A stretch of 64,000 bases of DNA from Phoronis australis (Eukaryota; Phoronida; Phoronidae): contig NMRA01000139.1 of the NCBI GenBank assembly GCA_002633005.1, forward strand, positions 1 through 64,000, in the 5' to 3' direction. A program made the position numbers and the translations under genes. Under the pieces are notes generated by a model that was not told where the DNA came from, searched no databases, and was given only the letters and a program-made list of their open reading frames with translations. This document shows, in pieces, positions 22,573-32,761 of this stretch. Each line of letters opens with the position of its first letter. The stretch's first letter is position 1.

Positions 22573-22706
22573 TGTTTTTGCACGTACAGCTATTAAATAA
22601 CGACTTGCCTGCCCGTGTATCAGAACTGTATAAATCACAACGTTGCGATACCAGATCGTGGAACAACTGAATTGCTTGTAGGTGATCGAATGGTGATTGT
22701 AATCCG
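22573..22706 (+). repeat. LTR fragment fused to gypsy internal sequence
   Basis: 22573-22679 repeats part of the following LTR (about 23113-23213; shared blocks include GCCCGTGTATCAGAACTGTA). It is joined to GGTGATCGAATGGTGATTGT, which also occurs in the integrase region at 33211-33230. It is a rearranged piece of the same retrotransposon family. Confidence 0.75.
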
Positions 22707-23352
22707 TGTAACAGGAGTGCCCTGGACATGATTATGTAATTAAGATATATGCGCCTTCTAGAGGTCAAGCTGTGTATGGAATTTCCTATGATTTTGGGTC
22801 CTTTGGACATGACCATATTTCGCCACGCTGTGGCCAGATCCTAGGATGTATGGGCCTTGCCGTTCAGATCGTGTCTGATTGGTTGAAATTGTGTACTTAA
22901 GCTTCTTCTCTGTCAGACACGCGGAGTCCAGTCGCAGAGTTCAATAAGTTAATACCTACACTCTCACTCACACCAAATTCCAACTATTCGTGCAGCTTTC
23001 GGGCTCTTCCGGAACTTGGTTGCCAATAGTTTAGTCCCCAGAAATTATCGGGCTCCTCTCGAGCTTGATTGCTGCTCACATTTGGGACCCATAACTAAAT
23101 TGCCCCCGTTTTTTCACATACAACTATTAAATAACGACTGGGCTGCCCGTGTATCAGAACTGTATAAATAATAACGCTGCGATACTAGATCATGGAACAA
23201 ATAGATTGCTTGTAAGTGTGACGTTTTGTACTTATATATTCTTACAATAAACCTATGTATTATTCACCAATTTTAGTTTTCAATATCACCCTCTGTCCGC
23301 ACCGGTCTAGTAAAATCGGTGCGCCTTGGTCGTAGAAACTTTCCCCGTTACA
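22707..23352 (+). repeat. 5' LTR of Ty3/gypsy element
   Basis: 646 bp starting TGTAAC and ending GTTACA, a perfect 6-bp terminal inverted repeat with TG...CA ends. A TATA-like TATAAATAATAAC near 23163 and AATAAA near 23247 fit promoter and polyadenylation signals. A candidate primer-binding site follows. No 3' LTR partner was found in the window. Confidence 0.72.
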
Positions 23353-23353
23353 C

Positions 23354-23371
23354 TGGTGCCGTGGCCCGGAT
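23354..23371 (+). other. Candidate primer-binding site
   Basis: TGGTGCCGTGGCCCGGAT follows the LTR end by one base. It begins with TGG, as expected for pairing with a tRNA 3' CCA end. The tRNA was not identified. Confidence 0.55.
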
Positions 23372-24031
23372 ATGTGGGTATACTTTTGAAAAGCAGTAAA
23401 ATAAAGTTTCTTACCGTCAATGCCGACTTAGTGTTTTAATGACATTTTGTTCGTTGCTCATGCCGTTGACTATCTTGTCACGCTCGCTGGAGGATGTTTG
23501 GAAGTATTTAACTCACATAATAAACTCTGCTGGAGGTTGAGTGTTCAAAGTTTGCAAAACATAATATTCCATAGTACCGACATTGAACACATTTTTGTCA
23601 CGTCAGTACTCCTGAGTTGATTTTCCGTTGAGCTTTTAATAAATGTCCTTGTCGAATAACAATCTACAAGTTGTCGTGTGTCGCTGCTTATTTTCATAGA
23701 TAATCTTGCTTTAGCGAAACCTGCAATATTCTTGTGGCGATAGCTTGAATGTGTGAAGTTTGTGTCAACTTGTTGCCCACTTAATCTTTTTCTCATAGAT
23801 TCATGTCTGTTTGGCGCTTTGCTGTTAGGCTACTCCCTTCGTCTTCGGTTACATTTGTCTGGTGTACTCAACGTATTAGCAGGACACGTCTAGAGTGGGT
23901 TCAATTACTCAGAGCATCATCTATTGAACTCGGGCTCAGTTCTATACAATACACTAGCTGATTTCATCTAATTCCATAAATGAAAATAGCCCGTTTGTTG
24001 TCAAATGTGTCTAGTTGGTTCACTCCCTCGT

Positions 24032-24678
24032 TTATGGTGGCAGAAAATCACGTTGAGCCTCTGCCTGAAATTGTTCCCGTGGATGATGTTAGAGTCCGCT
24101 CCCCGGAAATGCCATACGTTGACTGTCCACGCAACAGCTCGCCTCCTACGTCATTTGACCATCAGCGGCAGGCCACTCTAAATCAGACTGACAAGTGAGG
24201 GCTGGATTCAACGGTTCCCTATATCAAGCAAAATTCAAAAAACAGCAACAACTTACGCTCGCTCTACCAAAACGGAAAGAACGTGTGCCACAGCATTTTG
24301 ACGGCAAATCATGCGAATGGCCTGACTTTTTGCGCCAATTCGAGAAAATTTGTTGGTGGAATGGTTGGAAGGAGCAGCAGTCGGCCATGCAGCTGGTCAT
24401 GTGTCTGCGACAGTTGGCCTTGCGTGCCGTAGGGGACTTCGACGGTGTCTCAGACTTTTGACGATTTAAAAGCGGCGCCTACGCAGCGGTTCTGTCCCGC
24501 AGAATGGTCGCCGCCCACAGATGCGAGTTTCGAGGAAGGACGAGGCGGAAAACAGTTTTAGTCTAAAACGGCTAGCGTCATTGGCATTCCCTGAGCTAGC
24601 CAGTGACGTCCGTGAAGTATTGGTTGTTGACCAATTCATAGCTGGGCTCAACGACCAGGCGCTGCGGAGACACGTATA
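24032..24678 (+). pseudogene. Gypsy gag, N-terminal and capsid part
   Basis: A frame from ATG 24032 (MVAENHVEPLPEIVPVDD) stops at about 24196. Capsid-like sequence follows in other frames: PQHFDGKSCEWPDFLRQFEK, AVGDFDGVSDF, QRFCPAE, then VLVVDQFIAGLNDQALRRHV. These fit the gypsy capsid pattern (F.G....W..F...F, L...F.P, F..GL....LR). At least two frameshifts disrupt it. It is cut at 24678 by the 4.3-kb insertion and resumes at 28969. Confidence 0.75.
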
Positions 24679-25139
24679 CGTGAACTAAAGCATAATACAC
24701 AGTGGATTGTCATACTACCCAATGTCCGTTTGTAACTGCTCATGTGATGTCATGGACATATATCAGCCTTCACAAATATACATGTTTTAGCAATCTTAAT
24801 CCTTGTTTGTATCCGTAAGCAGTGTTTTAAAACAGTCGCAGATATCGCCGGCCGTTTTGAATGAGGCCCTAAAGTCGTGAACGTTTCGTTTAGACAGAAA
24901 TGCACGAAGTATGACCACACAAGTCAACTGCAGTGCTTACAGTTACTCTAGATGACATAAAAATGCATTGCATTGTTTATTAATTCAGTTTCAATTGAAA
25001 TAAATTGTTATATGTTTTGCACCCAACTTTGATGTGCGCAGACGTTTTCAACGAGGTTGTTCACGTAAATTGCTAAGAACCCAGCATCAATGGGGCTATT
25101 CGGAGAATTCTCCTCGCGGTGTCGCTGCTGTACTAGTGG

Positions 25140-25189
25140 TGATTGAATTGCGCATGCGTGGCTGTCTGCATGTAAACAACTGGTAAAAG
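25140..25189 (+). promoter_or_regulatory. Candidate promoter with NRF-1-like site
   Basis: TTGCGCATGCGTGG at 25148-25161 resembles the NRF-1 palindrome (YGCGCAYGCGCR) often found at animal housekeeping promoters. It sits about 30 bases before an ATG in good context (AAAGATGG). Confidence 0.35.
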
Positions 25190-26098
25190 ATGGAATTTTT
25201 ATCAAAACACGTCGTCGCGCTAAGCCTTATTAGTGCTAATTTCCTTGGTGCAAGTCTTCGGCAGGTGGCCACAGATTTCCAAAAGACCTAAGGTTACTAT
25301 ATTTGTGGACAATTACGGTCAACAGGGTCAACTAACTGACAAAAAGTGTGTGGATGCTGAAGCCCCGTGTGTGCTCTATGACTATGCATTTCCATTCGGA
25401 GACTACACAACATTACTTGGTAAGTTTTTAGCAATCAGTTTCTATCAACATCGTTCGGTGATGTTATCCCCACCAGTTACCCCACTGAATAACAGTTTTA
25501 TTGAGTGGAACTAAGTGTTTCTTTTTGGAAACTCACCCGATGCCGGGTAGGCTAGCAGCACATATTCATATTCGCCTGGGTGGGACAGTGCTCCCAAAAT
25601 AAGAGGTGTATGGTACGTGATGCACAGAAGTCAAGAGTGACTTTTTCACAGCAGTTTCTCTTCAAAACTATGCTGTTTCCAATAAAATTCTCTAGATGAG
25701 TGAGTTTCCTTATTTTATCGTGGACCCCACCCCCAGGACCACCAGCTCAGTTATCGAATTAACATGAATAAGCCTTAATTCAGTAAATGTCGTAACATTG
25801 CATTGGAAAAAAATTGACACCTAGAATGAATTTTACTTGTTGAGATCAGAAGCACATTTTAAGTGTCATGAAAAATACACATTGTTAAATCACTTTTAGC
25901 CTGTTTCACATATTTTAATTCAGATATTAAATAAGACTTGGGTACAAAGGTTATTAGTTTCTACACATAAACATGAAGATGAAATGTCAAGTATGTTCTG
26001 CCTTACAAAAGTAGTTTTGTCTTGTCTTTTCTTTTACAATTTGCTAATATTTCTATTCTGTTACAGGCAAGAAAAAACAACTGAAACCAACCGCCTGA
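25190..26098 (+). CDS. Putative two-exon small gene within the 4.3-kb insertion
   Basis: ATG at 25190 opens a 33-codon frame (MEFLSKHVVALSLISANF...) that looks signal-peptide-like but stops at 25291. An overlapping frame is open from before 25233 to a GTAAGT donor at 25420, reading VTIFVDNYGQQGQLTDKKCV and EAPCVLYDYAFPFGDYTTLL. A TATTCTGTTACAG acceptor precedes 26067, where the frame continues GKKKQLKPTA and stops. The two frames differ by one base, so it is either frameshifted, mis-sequenced, or starts elsewhere. I do not recognise the product. The splice signals and promoter-like site argue that it may be a real or captured gene. Confidence 0.35.
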
Positions 26099-26099
26099 C

Positions 26100-28963
26100 C
26101 ATCTATTTCACCGTTGGACAAAGTGAAAAGCAATCCTTCAGCAATAACCTGAGAGAATTGAACGTAATTCAGAAATTCAGCACCTGATATGCCTGATTAT
26201 GGACTCCCTCGCAATGTTGTTTCTTTCTGTGCTTTTTCAGTTTGCCATTTGTTTTTAAATACACTGATAATTGTTTATTCTCGAATCTTGTGCATAGCAG
26301 ATTCTTATCCAGCTAGCTACAATTGAAAACATACAATAAGACAATCGATGCAGTCACTGAATGTCATTTCCCCATAATCTGTACCAAATTGAAAAGTTTT
26401 TACCAATAGTATAAAGCCTTTCTTCTGAAAGGAAAATTTAATGTCACTCAGCTTTTGGCTTTCATTTCACTGGGTTCTAGTTTCAATGGCCTATAGAAGC
26501 GCTTGTAAAAAAGGTCCAGTTTCAACACGTGGCTTTCTTTCATGTAACCTCATTCAGCCTCAATAACATCCACAATTAGACCCTTGAAGGTAAACACAGC
26601 AGCATATCACTTGAATCGTTTTGAGCCCAAAATCAGACTCTGAACTAGACCAGAGTGTGACTAGGTCTTCTTTAGCTTCAGTCCCTCATGTTTCTTCCAG
26701 GAAAGGAAATAAGCTATTGTCCACACATGACTCATTGCCTATGAAAGGGCATCCTCACCAACAAGGCTTATTTGTGTAGCAGTCAGATATAGTTCGTCTG
26801 GATACACAGACACTCCACTGGCACATTGTCTTATGGTAACTTAGTACTGCGATTCACATTTCTCCAGGGCCACTGACTTGCACATTGTGCCATGCAGCAC
26901 TGCTGGTGTGTGGAAGTGCTGTGGGAAGAGAACGGAGTAACAAAGCTTGTCTATGATACAGCTTGAAGTGGCCTTAAAATGTCACTGAACCTGGAACAAA
27001 TATTGAAATATGAATAATTAAGTACTCCAGATTGGATCAAAAATGTTATCCCTGTTTTTCAAAAATATATGGTGATTGGTCTACAGTTTCACATAAAAGT
27101 AAATAATTACTATTTTCAGAAACCAAGGGTGTATATAATGAGTATTGCATAAAACTGTGTCTTTATTTTTTATCCCTAGCCATAACAATTCTTTAAACGC
27201 ATCACTTGTCTGTAAAATATACAAGTTTTTTGAGACAACTTCAAACCTTTGTTACCCATTTTCAAGCCTTTTTAATTTTGATACTTTCAGCAATTTTAAA
27301 CTCAGATTACAGGTTCATGGGTCTGTCAAGCATACTTCTAGCCTAAGGTTGAGGGAACCGTTTTTCTTCTAATAGAAGATATGAAGACTTGGGTCATTTA
27401 AAAATGATGGATAATCTTTCTGTTGTTTAAGAGTAATTACAAATCGTAAGGCACCATCAAAAATGCAATTTTCACAAAAATGGCAGTCATTTGAATTTAT
27501 AACGACTTGCAACATTTCAAGGCATGAGTTGAGACTATTCAGTCACTTTGAATTCGGAAAATGTAATATATTTTCGTGGTTTTACAATTGATACAAGTAG
27601 CAAATTAGCTTCATGAAATCAACTTGAAGGGACTTCGTGAAAGTTAAGAATTACCTCACCATATTCTTTTCCCCAAACATGTATTACCTGTTATTTCCAC
27701 ACATTCAGTTGTACCAAATATTACAACCACCATGCCAATCCCCCCTCGGGACCTGAATAAGTAATTTACAACAAAATGACTTTAAAAATAGCTGCTCCTT
27801 TTCGAAGGCTTTGTTCGTTGTCTCCAATATTGAAAGTAGGCTTTGACAACAGATCTGCACTGGATGGGAAGACCTTGTTGGTTAGCTGTAGTCAAATGCT
27901 AAAACCCAATTTTTTCCATTCAGAAGAGATGCATATCTCCTCTACACGATACAAGCATTCAAACGTAAAAACCAAAGGTTACGTGAAAACTGACGTGATA
28001 GATTTCCATTTCAACGTTTAATAGATTTCCAGAAGACATATGATAGGGAGTAAACAAATAGTCTAATGCAGTGGATATTTATCACTCACGTACCCTTTGC
28101 CATTGGGATTGGATTGTAATCTTAACTCATTAACCTGTATCGAGTTGACAGCACAAACATTCAGCATTGATTGATGTAACTGTCACTGATAAACTTTTAG
28201 AAATCATTCCAAACAATAATAATGCTTTGATGTACGAAAAGATCCCGATTGCTACGTCAAGTATCGTATCACATATCACAACATACAAAGATTAACCAGC
28301 TGGCGACTGACTGCCGGGAAGTCGACATCGGCGAGTGCCTCAGTTAAAAGGCATCGAAAGAATAATCATGGAATAATCGTTAAAATTATCACAAACCTTA
28401 CCTTTGTATGAGGTCGTGCTTACTTCCTCTCATAGAAGCACCCTTTTTACGCAATCTCAGATTCAGTTGGCAGGGCTCCAAGCCATTTCACCATGTATTT
28501 AAAGGGCTCGCGAAATCGAGGCTGTTAATCTATCACCACTAGTACACGCACGCCCTCTAGTTATTCTAGATTTTCCGAATAGCCCCATTATCGCTCTGTA
28601 TTTTATTGTTTTGGCCTTACAAAACTTGATCGACCCTGGGACATTTTGATACATTGTTGAAGCTACCCCTGGAGCGCGTGTTTGAGTAAATCTGAACGAT
28701 AAATATTTTTGAAAATACACCCCAAAAATGCACAAAAAAGTGAATTAGTGAAGTATGCTGTTTTTAAGATACATTTGAAAAAAGAAGCCACTCACTCACT
28801 GTTTGTTATCATATTGTGAATACGAACACGTCAGGGTATTCGTTTGACGTTCGTAAGCAGACGAACGCTGGAAACTTCAACGCCAGATGTCGCAGGATCG
28901 CGAATAAGAGGAAATAAGATCGTTCACGACTTTAGGGCACTCACGACTTTAGGACCTCTGACG
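26100..28963. other. Unassigned interior of the insertion
   Basis: It is mostly AT-rich. An ATG frame of 81 codons at 27776-28021 and a minus-strand open stretch near 26750-26940 (CASGVSVYPDELYLTATQIS) have no recognised motif. The right end carries the inverted CCTAAAGTCGTGAACG repeat. Confidence 0.3.
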
Positions 28964-28968
28964 GTATA

Positions 28969-29275
28969 ATTCCAGAGGCCGTTGTCCGTGGACGTCGCCA
29001 TTTCTTATGCACTAGAGGTATTTGAGGGAACTTGTAGTCGGAAAAACAAAACTACAGATGGTGCTCCCTGCCCCGACACACGAGTCATGACCATGCGTAA
29101 GCACCCATTTGAAAGGACGGATCGTGGTGAGATGGTCAAGATAAAGAGGAAATTAGCGGACGTTCAGCGTCAGCTCGGCGAACGAAAGCCCAGTGGACCA
29201 ATCCGCTGCTACAACTGTGGGCAAGAGGGACACATTTCCAGGAAATGTCCCCAGGTAAGGAAGAAACACTCGTAA
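28969..29275 (+). pseudogene. Gypsy gag end with CCHC zinc knuckle
   Basis: It resumes the capsid end (PLSVDVAISYALEVFEG) and reaches CYNCGQEGHISRKC, a perfect C-X2-C-X4-H-X4-C nucleocapsid knuckle that packages element RNA. The frame from 28982 is open for about 97 codons, ending in a stop at 29273-29275. Confidence 0.88.
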
Positions 29276-29279
29276 ACAA

Positions 29280-29442
29280 GATACTAATGAGTCGTCAACT
29301 AGGACGGGTCGAGTTTGCGCCCAGGGCCTTGACCAGGTTTGCAGAATGTTCATTTGTTTTTGTCGATTTATTTGGGGAAAATTTTCCCGCTTTGATAGAC
29401 GGCGGTTCGCCTTGGTCTCTTAGGTCTAGAGACGGTTTTTAG
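29280..29442 (+). pseudogene. Gypsy protease relic
   Basis: VDLFGENFPALIDGGSPWSL fits the aspartic-protease strand and active site, but the usual Asp-Ser/Thr-Gly is Asp-Gly-Gly. It ends at a stop soon after. Confidence 0.6.
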
Positions 29443-29627
29443 TTAAGTAGTTCACATATACAGTTGGCAGTTTAGAACCCACCCTCATTTCATTTCATTG
29501 TCAGGCGCGGGTGGGGCGCGTATTAACGATTACGGTTGCTTGGAGCCTGATTTTGGTATAGCAGGCTTGAGACTTAAGCAGCGATTTGTTGTCGCCGACG
29601 TCAATCCTCAGGTGATTCTTAGACTTT

Positions 29628-31065
29628 TTGAAAAGTATTTTTTGTTATTTGAGTGCAGCACTGGAGAGTGACATTTTGCAACTCTGTGGGAAGTCGATCA
29701 ATCTTTTGTCGGAAAAGAGGTCCCTTTGCAGTGGCATAGTTCCACGATCCATTTCTGAGGGCATGTTTGTCAGCGAAGATGTCCATCTTCCGCCTCACTT
29801 GGAACCTGTAATTAGAGACGCAAGTGAGCAGTTTACTCCACAACAGACTGTTTTGGTGCGGAAACTTGTGGCCGAGTTTTCAGATGTTTTCGCAGGTCCC
29901 AAAGGCGAGCTGGTCGAGCACACCATCAACACAGGTGATCGTTTCTCAATTAAACAGGCTCCTCGACGGTAACCTACATGTATAACATAGCGGGAGATTT
30001 CCGATGCGGAGATCGAAAGAATGCTGGCTGCTGGTGTTATCCAAACAAGTGATTCACCATGGGCCTCACCGATCGTGTTGGTGCGAAAGAAAGACTCCAG
30101 CTACCGATTCTGAGTAGACTACCGGAAACTGAACGTGACCAGGAAAGATGCCTATCCTCTGCCGCTCACCGACACCTGCCTTGATTCCCTCGCAGGCATG
30201 TCATAGTTTACTACCCTTAACATGGCCAGTGGATATTGGCAGCTGCCAATGGCTGAGCAAGACAGGTCAAAGACCGCATTCGCCACTTTTTGAGTTTACG
30301 TCTTTGCCTTTTGGTCTTGCGAATGCGCCACCTAGTTTTGAGCGTTTGGTAGGGAAGGTTTTTGTTGGCATGCAATGGGACAAATGTTTACTGTATATTG
30401 ACGACATCCTGGTCTTCGCAAAGACTTTCAACCACGCCCCCTGCGATCTCCGAGCAGTTTTTCTACGGTTGAGGGAAGCCGGTCAGCGACTTAAGCCGAC
30501 CAAGTGCAGTCTGTTTTTGAGAGAGGTACCTTTCCTAGGCCTCGTAGTGTCTGAAGCAGGAGTAAGTTGTGACCCTGAAAAGGTTGCTGCAGTTGCAGAT
30601 TGGGAGACACCATCCTCAGTTTCGGATGTATGCAGTTTCCTGGGATTGGCATCACATTACCGGAGATTCGTTCCTGACGTCTCCACTGTTGCTGCACCGT
30701 TGTCACGTTTGACCGGGAAGAACAAACGATGCGAGTGGGATGTCTCGTGCCAATTGGCATTTGACCAGATGAAGGTGCTGCTTACCAAACATCCAGTGTT
30801 GGAATATCCCAGGCGGTGGGGTAGGTTTATCCTAGACACGGATGCCTCGGCCTTTGGCATCTCAGGAGTACTCTCTCAGGAGCAGGGTGGCGAGGAGAGG
30901 GTCATCGCTTATGCCAGCCAAGCTCTGTAGGCTCCACAGCAGCGCTACTGCACCACCTATCGCGAACTTTTGGCAGTCATTACGTTTGTTAAGCGGTTCC
31001 GGCAGTATCTATGGGGCTTCCTTAACAGAACAGACCACCACTCTTTGAAGTGGTTAAAGAATTTC
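29628..31065 (+). pseudogene. Gypsy reverse transcriptase and start of RNase H
   Basis: Upstream is FSDVFAGPKGELVEHTI. The reverse transcriptase shows SPWASPIVLVRKKDSS, DYRKLN, FTSLPFGLANAPPSFERLVG and the YIDDILVFA catalytic box, then FLGLASHYRRFV. RNase H begins RFILDTDASAFGISGVLSQE and continues to HHSLKWLKNF, where the THAP element interrupts it. Stops occur near 30113 and 30206, there is a frameshift near 30290, and a further stop lies at 30928. The longest open piece is 30260-30930. Inactive. Confidence 0.92.
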
Positions 31066-31223
31066 AAAGGCGAAGGTAACCTTTTTTCATGTCATTTTGA
31101 GCTAAAATAAGGTTGGTTGGTTATCCTAGGCATATTTTCCACTTAATTACAGCTTTTCGTAATTTTGTTAATTACTCGTCCGCTACTCCGGAAGTGACGT
31201 TTTAGGAGGCAAGCATTTCGCGC
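31066..31223 (+). repeat. Left terminal inverted repeat of THAP element
   Basis: About 158 bp and over 90% identical by eye to the complement of 32604-32761. It ends before GCGCCAATTTC. Confidence 0.9.
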
Positions 31224-31332
31224 CAATTTCTTTTCATATAGTCTGACTGTGAGAGCTGCCGACTCAGTCATTGTTCTACCTCGGTTGTGTTAAGTTCCGT
31301 CGTCGTTCGCTTTCATTTACTAGTCAGTCAAC

Positions 31333-32340
31333 ATGCCACACTGTTGCTGCGTACCGGGATGTAGTAATTATCGGCTCACGCGCGCTTTGGGAGTGCCTTT
31401 GCATCGCTTTCCGATGGATGACACACTTCGCCGTACTTGGCTCGTTCGTGTGAAGAACGCAGCGTTACCCGTCCACGCAACGTACAAAGCAGTGGAGAAT
31501 TACCGTGTGTGTGGCAAGCACTTTCTGCCGTCCGATTACGAAAGGGATTTGTACGCTGAACTGATGAAGGTCCCCGCGAAACAACGCTTGAAGAAGGATG
31601 CCATTCCGTCTGTGTTGATTCCCGGCAGTGCCCCGTCGCCACCCCCGAGAAGTGCGTTTTTGAAGCGAGAAGCCTCGCGAGCTGTGGCCAGTACAGTGAC
31701 TGGAGCCAGTGGAGGCACTTCATCTACTGTCACCCGTGCCTCCGAACGTACCCCAGAGCGTGCAATTCCTGGAACCAGTAGTGATTCGCCCTGTGCTGTT
31801 TTCTCCAGCTCAGAGCCTCTAAGCAGCCCTGCAGCGATATTGAGTAGTGGGAGTGATTACAGGCTCAGTTCGACACCCAGTGAAGAGGACAGTTCGTCGT
31901 CCAGTGAACAGATCGGTGAGCCAAACTTTGATAAGTTTATTGTGGACTTGTCTAAAGTGTTGGAGCTATTTAGAAGGTGCCAGGTGTGTGGCGAGGGAGT
32001 CACACGACACGATGTAAGCAGTTTGGGTGCTCAGGTCACCATCCAGTGGGAGTGTGTCGCGGGACACTCTGGCAAGTGGGACAGTTGTTCCTCTGTCCGT
32101 GGTATGCCGGAGGTCCACTTAACCATGTCCAGTAGTGGCTTGGCCTCGTCGAACTCTGAACAGCACAAGCATTCCATTGAGGTAGGCATAACAACGCACA
32201 CAGTGCATTTGCACCAAGATGTGTCACCACGTCTGTCCTCAGTAGCCGCCTCGTTTCTCTCAACAGCTGCCTGTGCCTGTGCGTACTCTGCCTCGTTATA
32301 CTCGGGCTCAAACATGTACCCACCCACTGAATGTCCGTGA
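31333..32340 (+). CDS. THAP-domain protein, transposase N-terminal part
   Basis: True ATG at 31333 gives 335 codons. Residues 1-95 are a full THAP finger: CCCVPGCSNYRL, LHRFPMDDTLRRTWLVRV, YRVCGKHFLPSDY and an AVPTIF-like AIPSVLIPG. A Ser/Thr/Pro-rich linker follows (STVTRASERTPER, SEEDSSSSSEQ). Near residues 205-255 comes a second zinc-binding-like segment (FRRCQVCGEGVT, ECVAGHSGKW), the arrangement that precedes the DDE domain in THAP transposases of this sort. From about 32100 the frame is antisense to the P2X7-like ORF and low-complexity, so the C-terminus is probably not native. It would bind the element ends but lacks a visible catalytic core. Confidence 0.85.
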   Translation: MPHCCCVPGCSNYRLTRALGVPLHRFPMDDTLRRTWLVRVKNAALPVHATYKAVENYRVCGKHFLPSDYERDLYAELMKVPAKQRLKKDAIPSVLIPGSAPSPPPRSAFLKREASRAVASTVTGASGGTSSTVTRASERTPERAIPGTSSDSPCAVFSSSEPLSSPAAILSSGSDYRLSSTPSEEDSSSSSEQIGEPNFDKFIVDLSKVLELFRRCQVCGEGVTRHDVSSLGAQVTIQWECVAGHSGKWDSCSSVRGMPEVHLTMSSSGLASSNSEQHKHSIEVGITTHTVHLHQDVSPRLSSVAASFLSTAACACAYSASLYSGSNMYPPTECP

Positions 32341-32426
32341 AAAAATTCCTCGTCACCACTGCTGTGAACAAGGTCTCCGTCACTCACACTACTGTCACTG
32401 TGATACGGGTCACCGACTCCAGCCAT
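32031..32426 (-). CDS. P2X7-like cysteine-rich domain protein
   Basis: True ATG at 32426 (MAGVGDPYHSDSSVSDGDLV) gives 131 codons. An acidic Ser/Asp/Glu-rich N-terminus (to about residue 70) precedes WCKCTVC, VMPTSMECLCC and SEFDEA. The W-C-X-C-X2-C...MP...EC-X-CC pattern is that of the P2X7 receptor C-terminal (zinc-binding) domain, found in many invertebrate proteins outside the channel. There are no transmembrane segments, so it is not a receptor. The expected later CIT.HP.F...CL segment is missing; the last residues (from about HLPECPATHS) are antisense to the THAP frame, consistent with an internal deletion joining the two genes tail to tail. Role unknown. Confidence 0.75.
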   Translation of the reverse strand: MAGVGDPYHSDSSVSDGDLVHSSGDEEFFHGHSVGGYMFEPEYNEAEYAQAQAAVERNEAATEDRRGDTSWCKCTVCVVMPTSMECLCCSEFDEAKPLLDMVKWTSGIPRTEEQLSHLPECPATHSHWMVT

Positions 32427-32603
32427 TTTCAGCTTACAACACACTAAACAATCCCTAAATCCAACGTAGTTGAGTTCTCTACTAACCTATCTTGCCGCAG
32501 AATACTCGCCGATGGAAAGTGGTGGCGACAATTGTTGAAAAACAGCACAAAACAAAAGTAGAATAGAACAGATTCGCACGGTAAAGTCAACGCAAAACTA
32601 AGT

Positions 32604-32761
32604 GGCGGGAAACGCTTGCCTCCTAAAACGTCACTTCCGGAGTAGCGGACCAATAATTAATAAAATTACGAAAAGCTGTAATTAAGTGGAAAATATGTCT
32701 AGGATAACCAACCAACCTTATTTTAGCTCAAAATGACATGAAAAGGGTTGCCTTCGCCTTT
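32604..32761 (-). repeat. Right terminal inverted repeat of THAP element
   Basis: Complement of the left repeat with scattered changes, ending GGTTGCCTTCGCCTTT next to the resumed gypsy frame (AAGGAACCCGTCGAC). Confidence 0.9.

Larger units (their letters stand above)
24679..28963. mobile_element. 4.3-kb insertion within gypsy gag
   Basis: GTATA flanks it at 24674-24678 and 28964-28968, and gag continues across it with little or no loss. CCTAAAGTCGTGAACG at 24870-24885 is inverted at 28921-28936, and GTCCTAAAGTCGTGA is repeated nearer the right end, so subterminal inverted repeats are present. The outermost bases match poorly (CGT only). No transposase was recognised. It contains a possible spliced small gene (25190-26098) and long unassigned AT-rich sequence. 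Confidence 0.6.
31066..32761 (+). mobile_element. 1.7-kb THAP / P2X7-like DNA transposon derivative
   Basis: Inverted repeats of 158 bp (31066-31223 and 32604-32761) begin AAAGGCGAAGG and include CATGTCATTTTGAGCTAAAA and CTCCGGAAGTGACGTTTTAG. Removing 31066-32761 rejoins the gypsy RNase H frame exactly; no obvious target duplication is seen. It carries a THAP ORF (plus) and a P2X7-like ORF (minus), whose 3' parts collide. The DDE catalytic part expected after the THAP protein's CXXC...GH segment is absent, so this is probably an internal-deletion derivative. A broken relative lies at 60945-62112. Confidence 0.85.
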
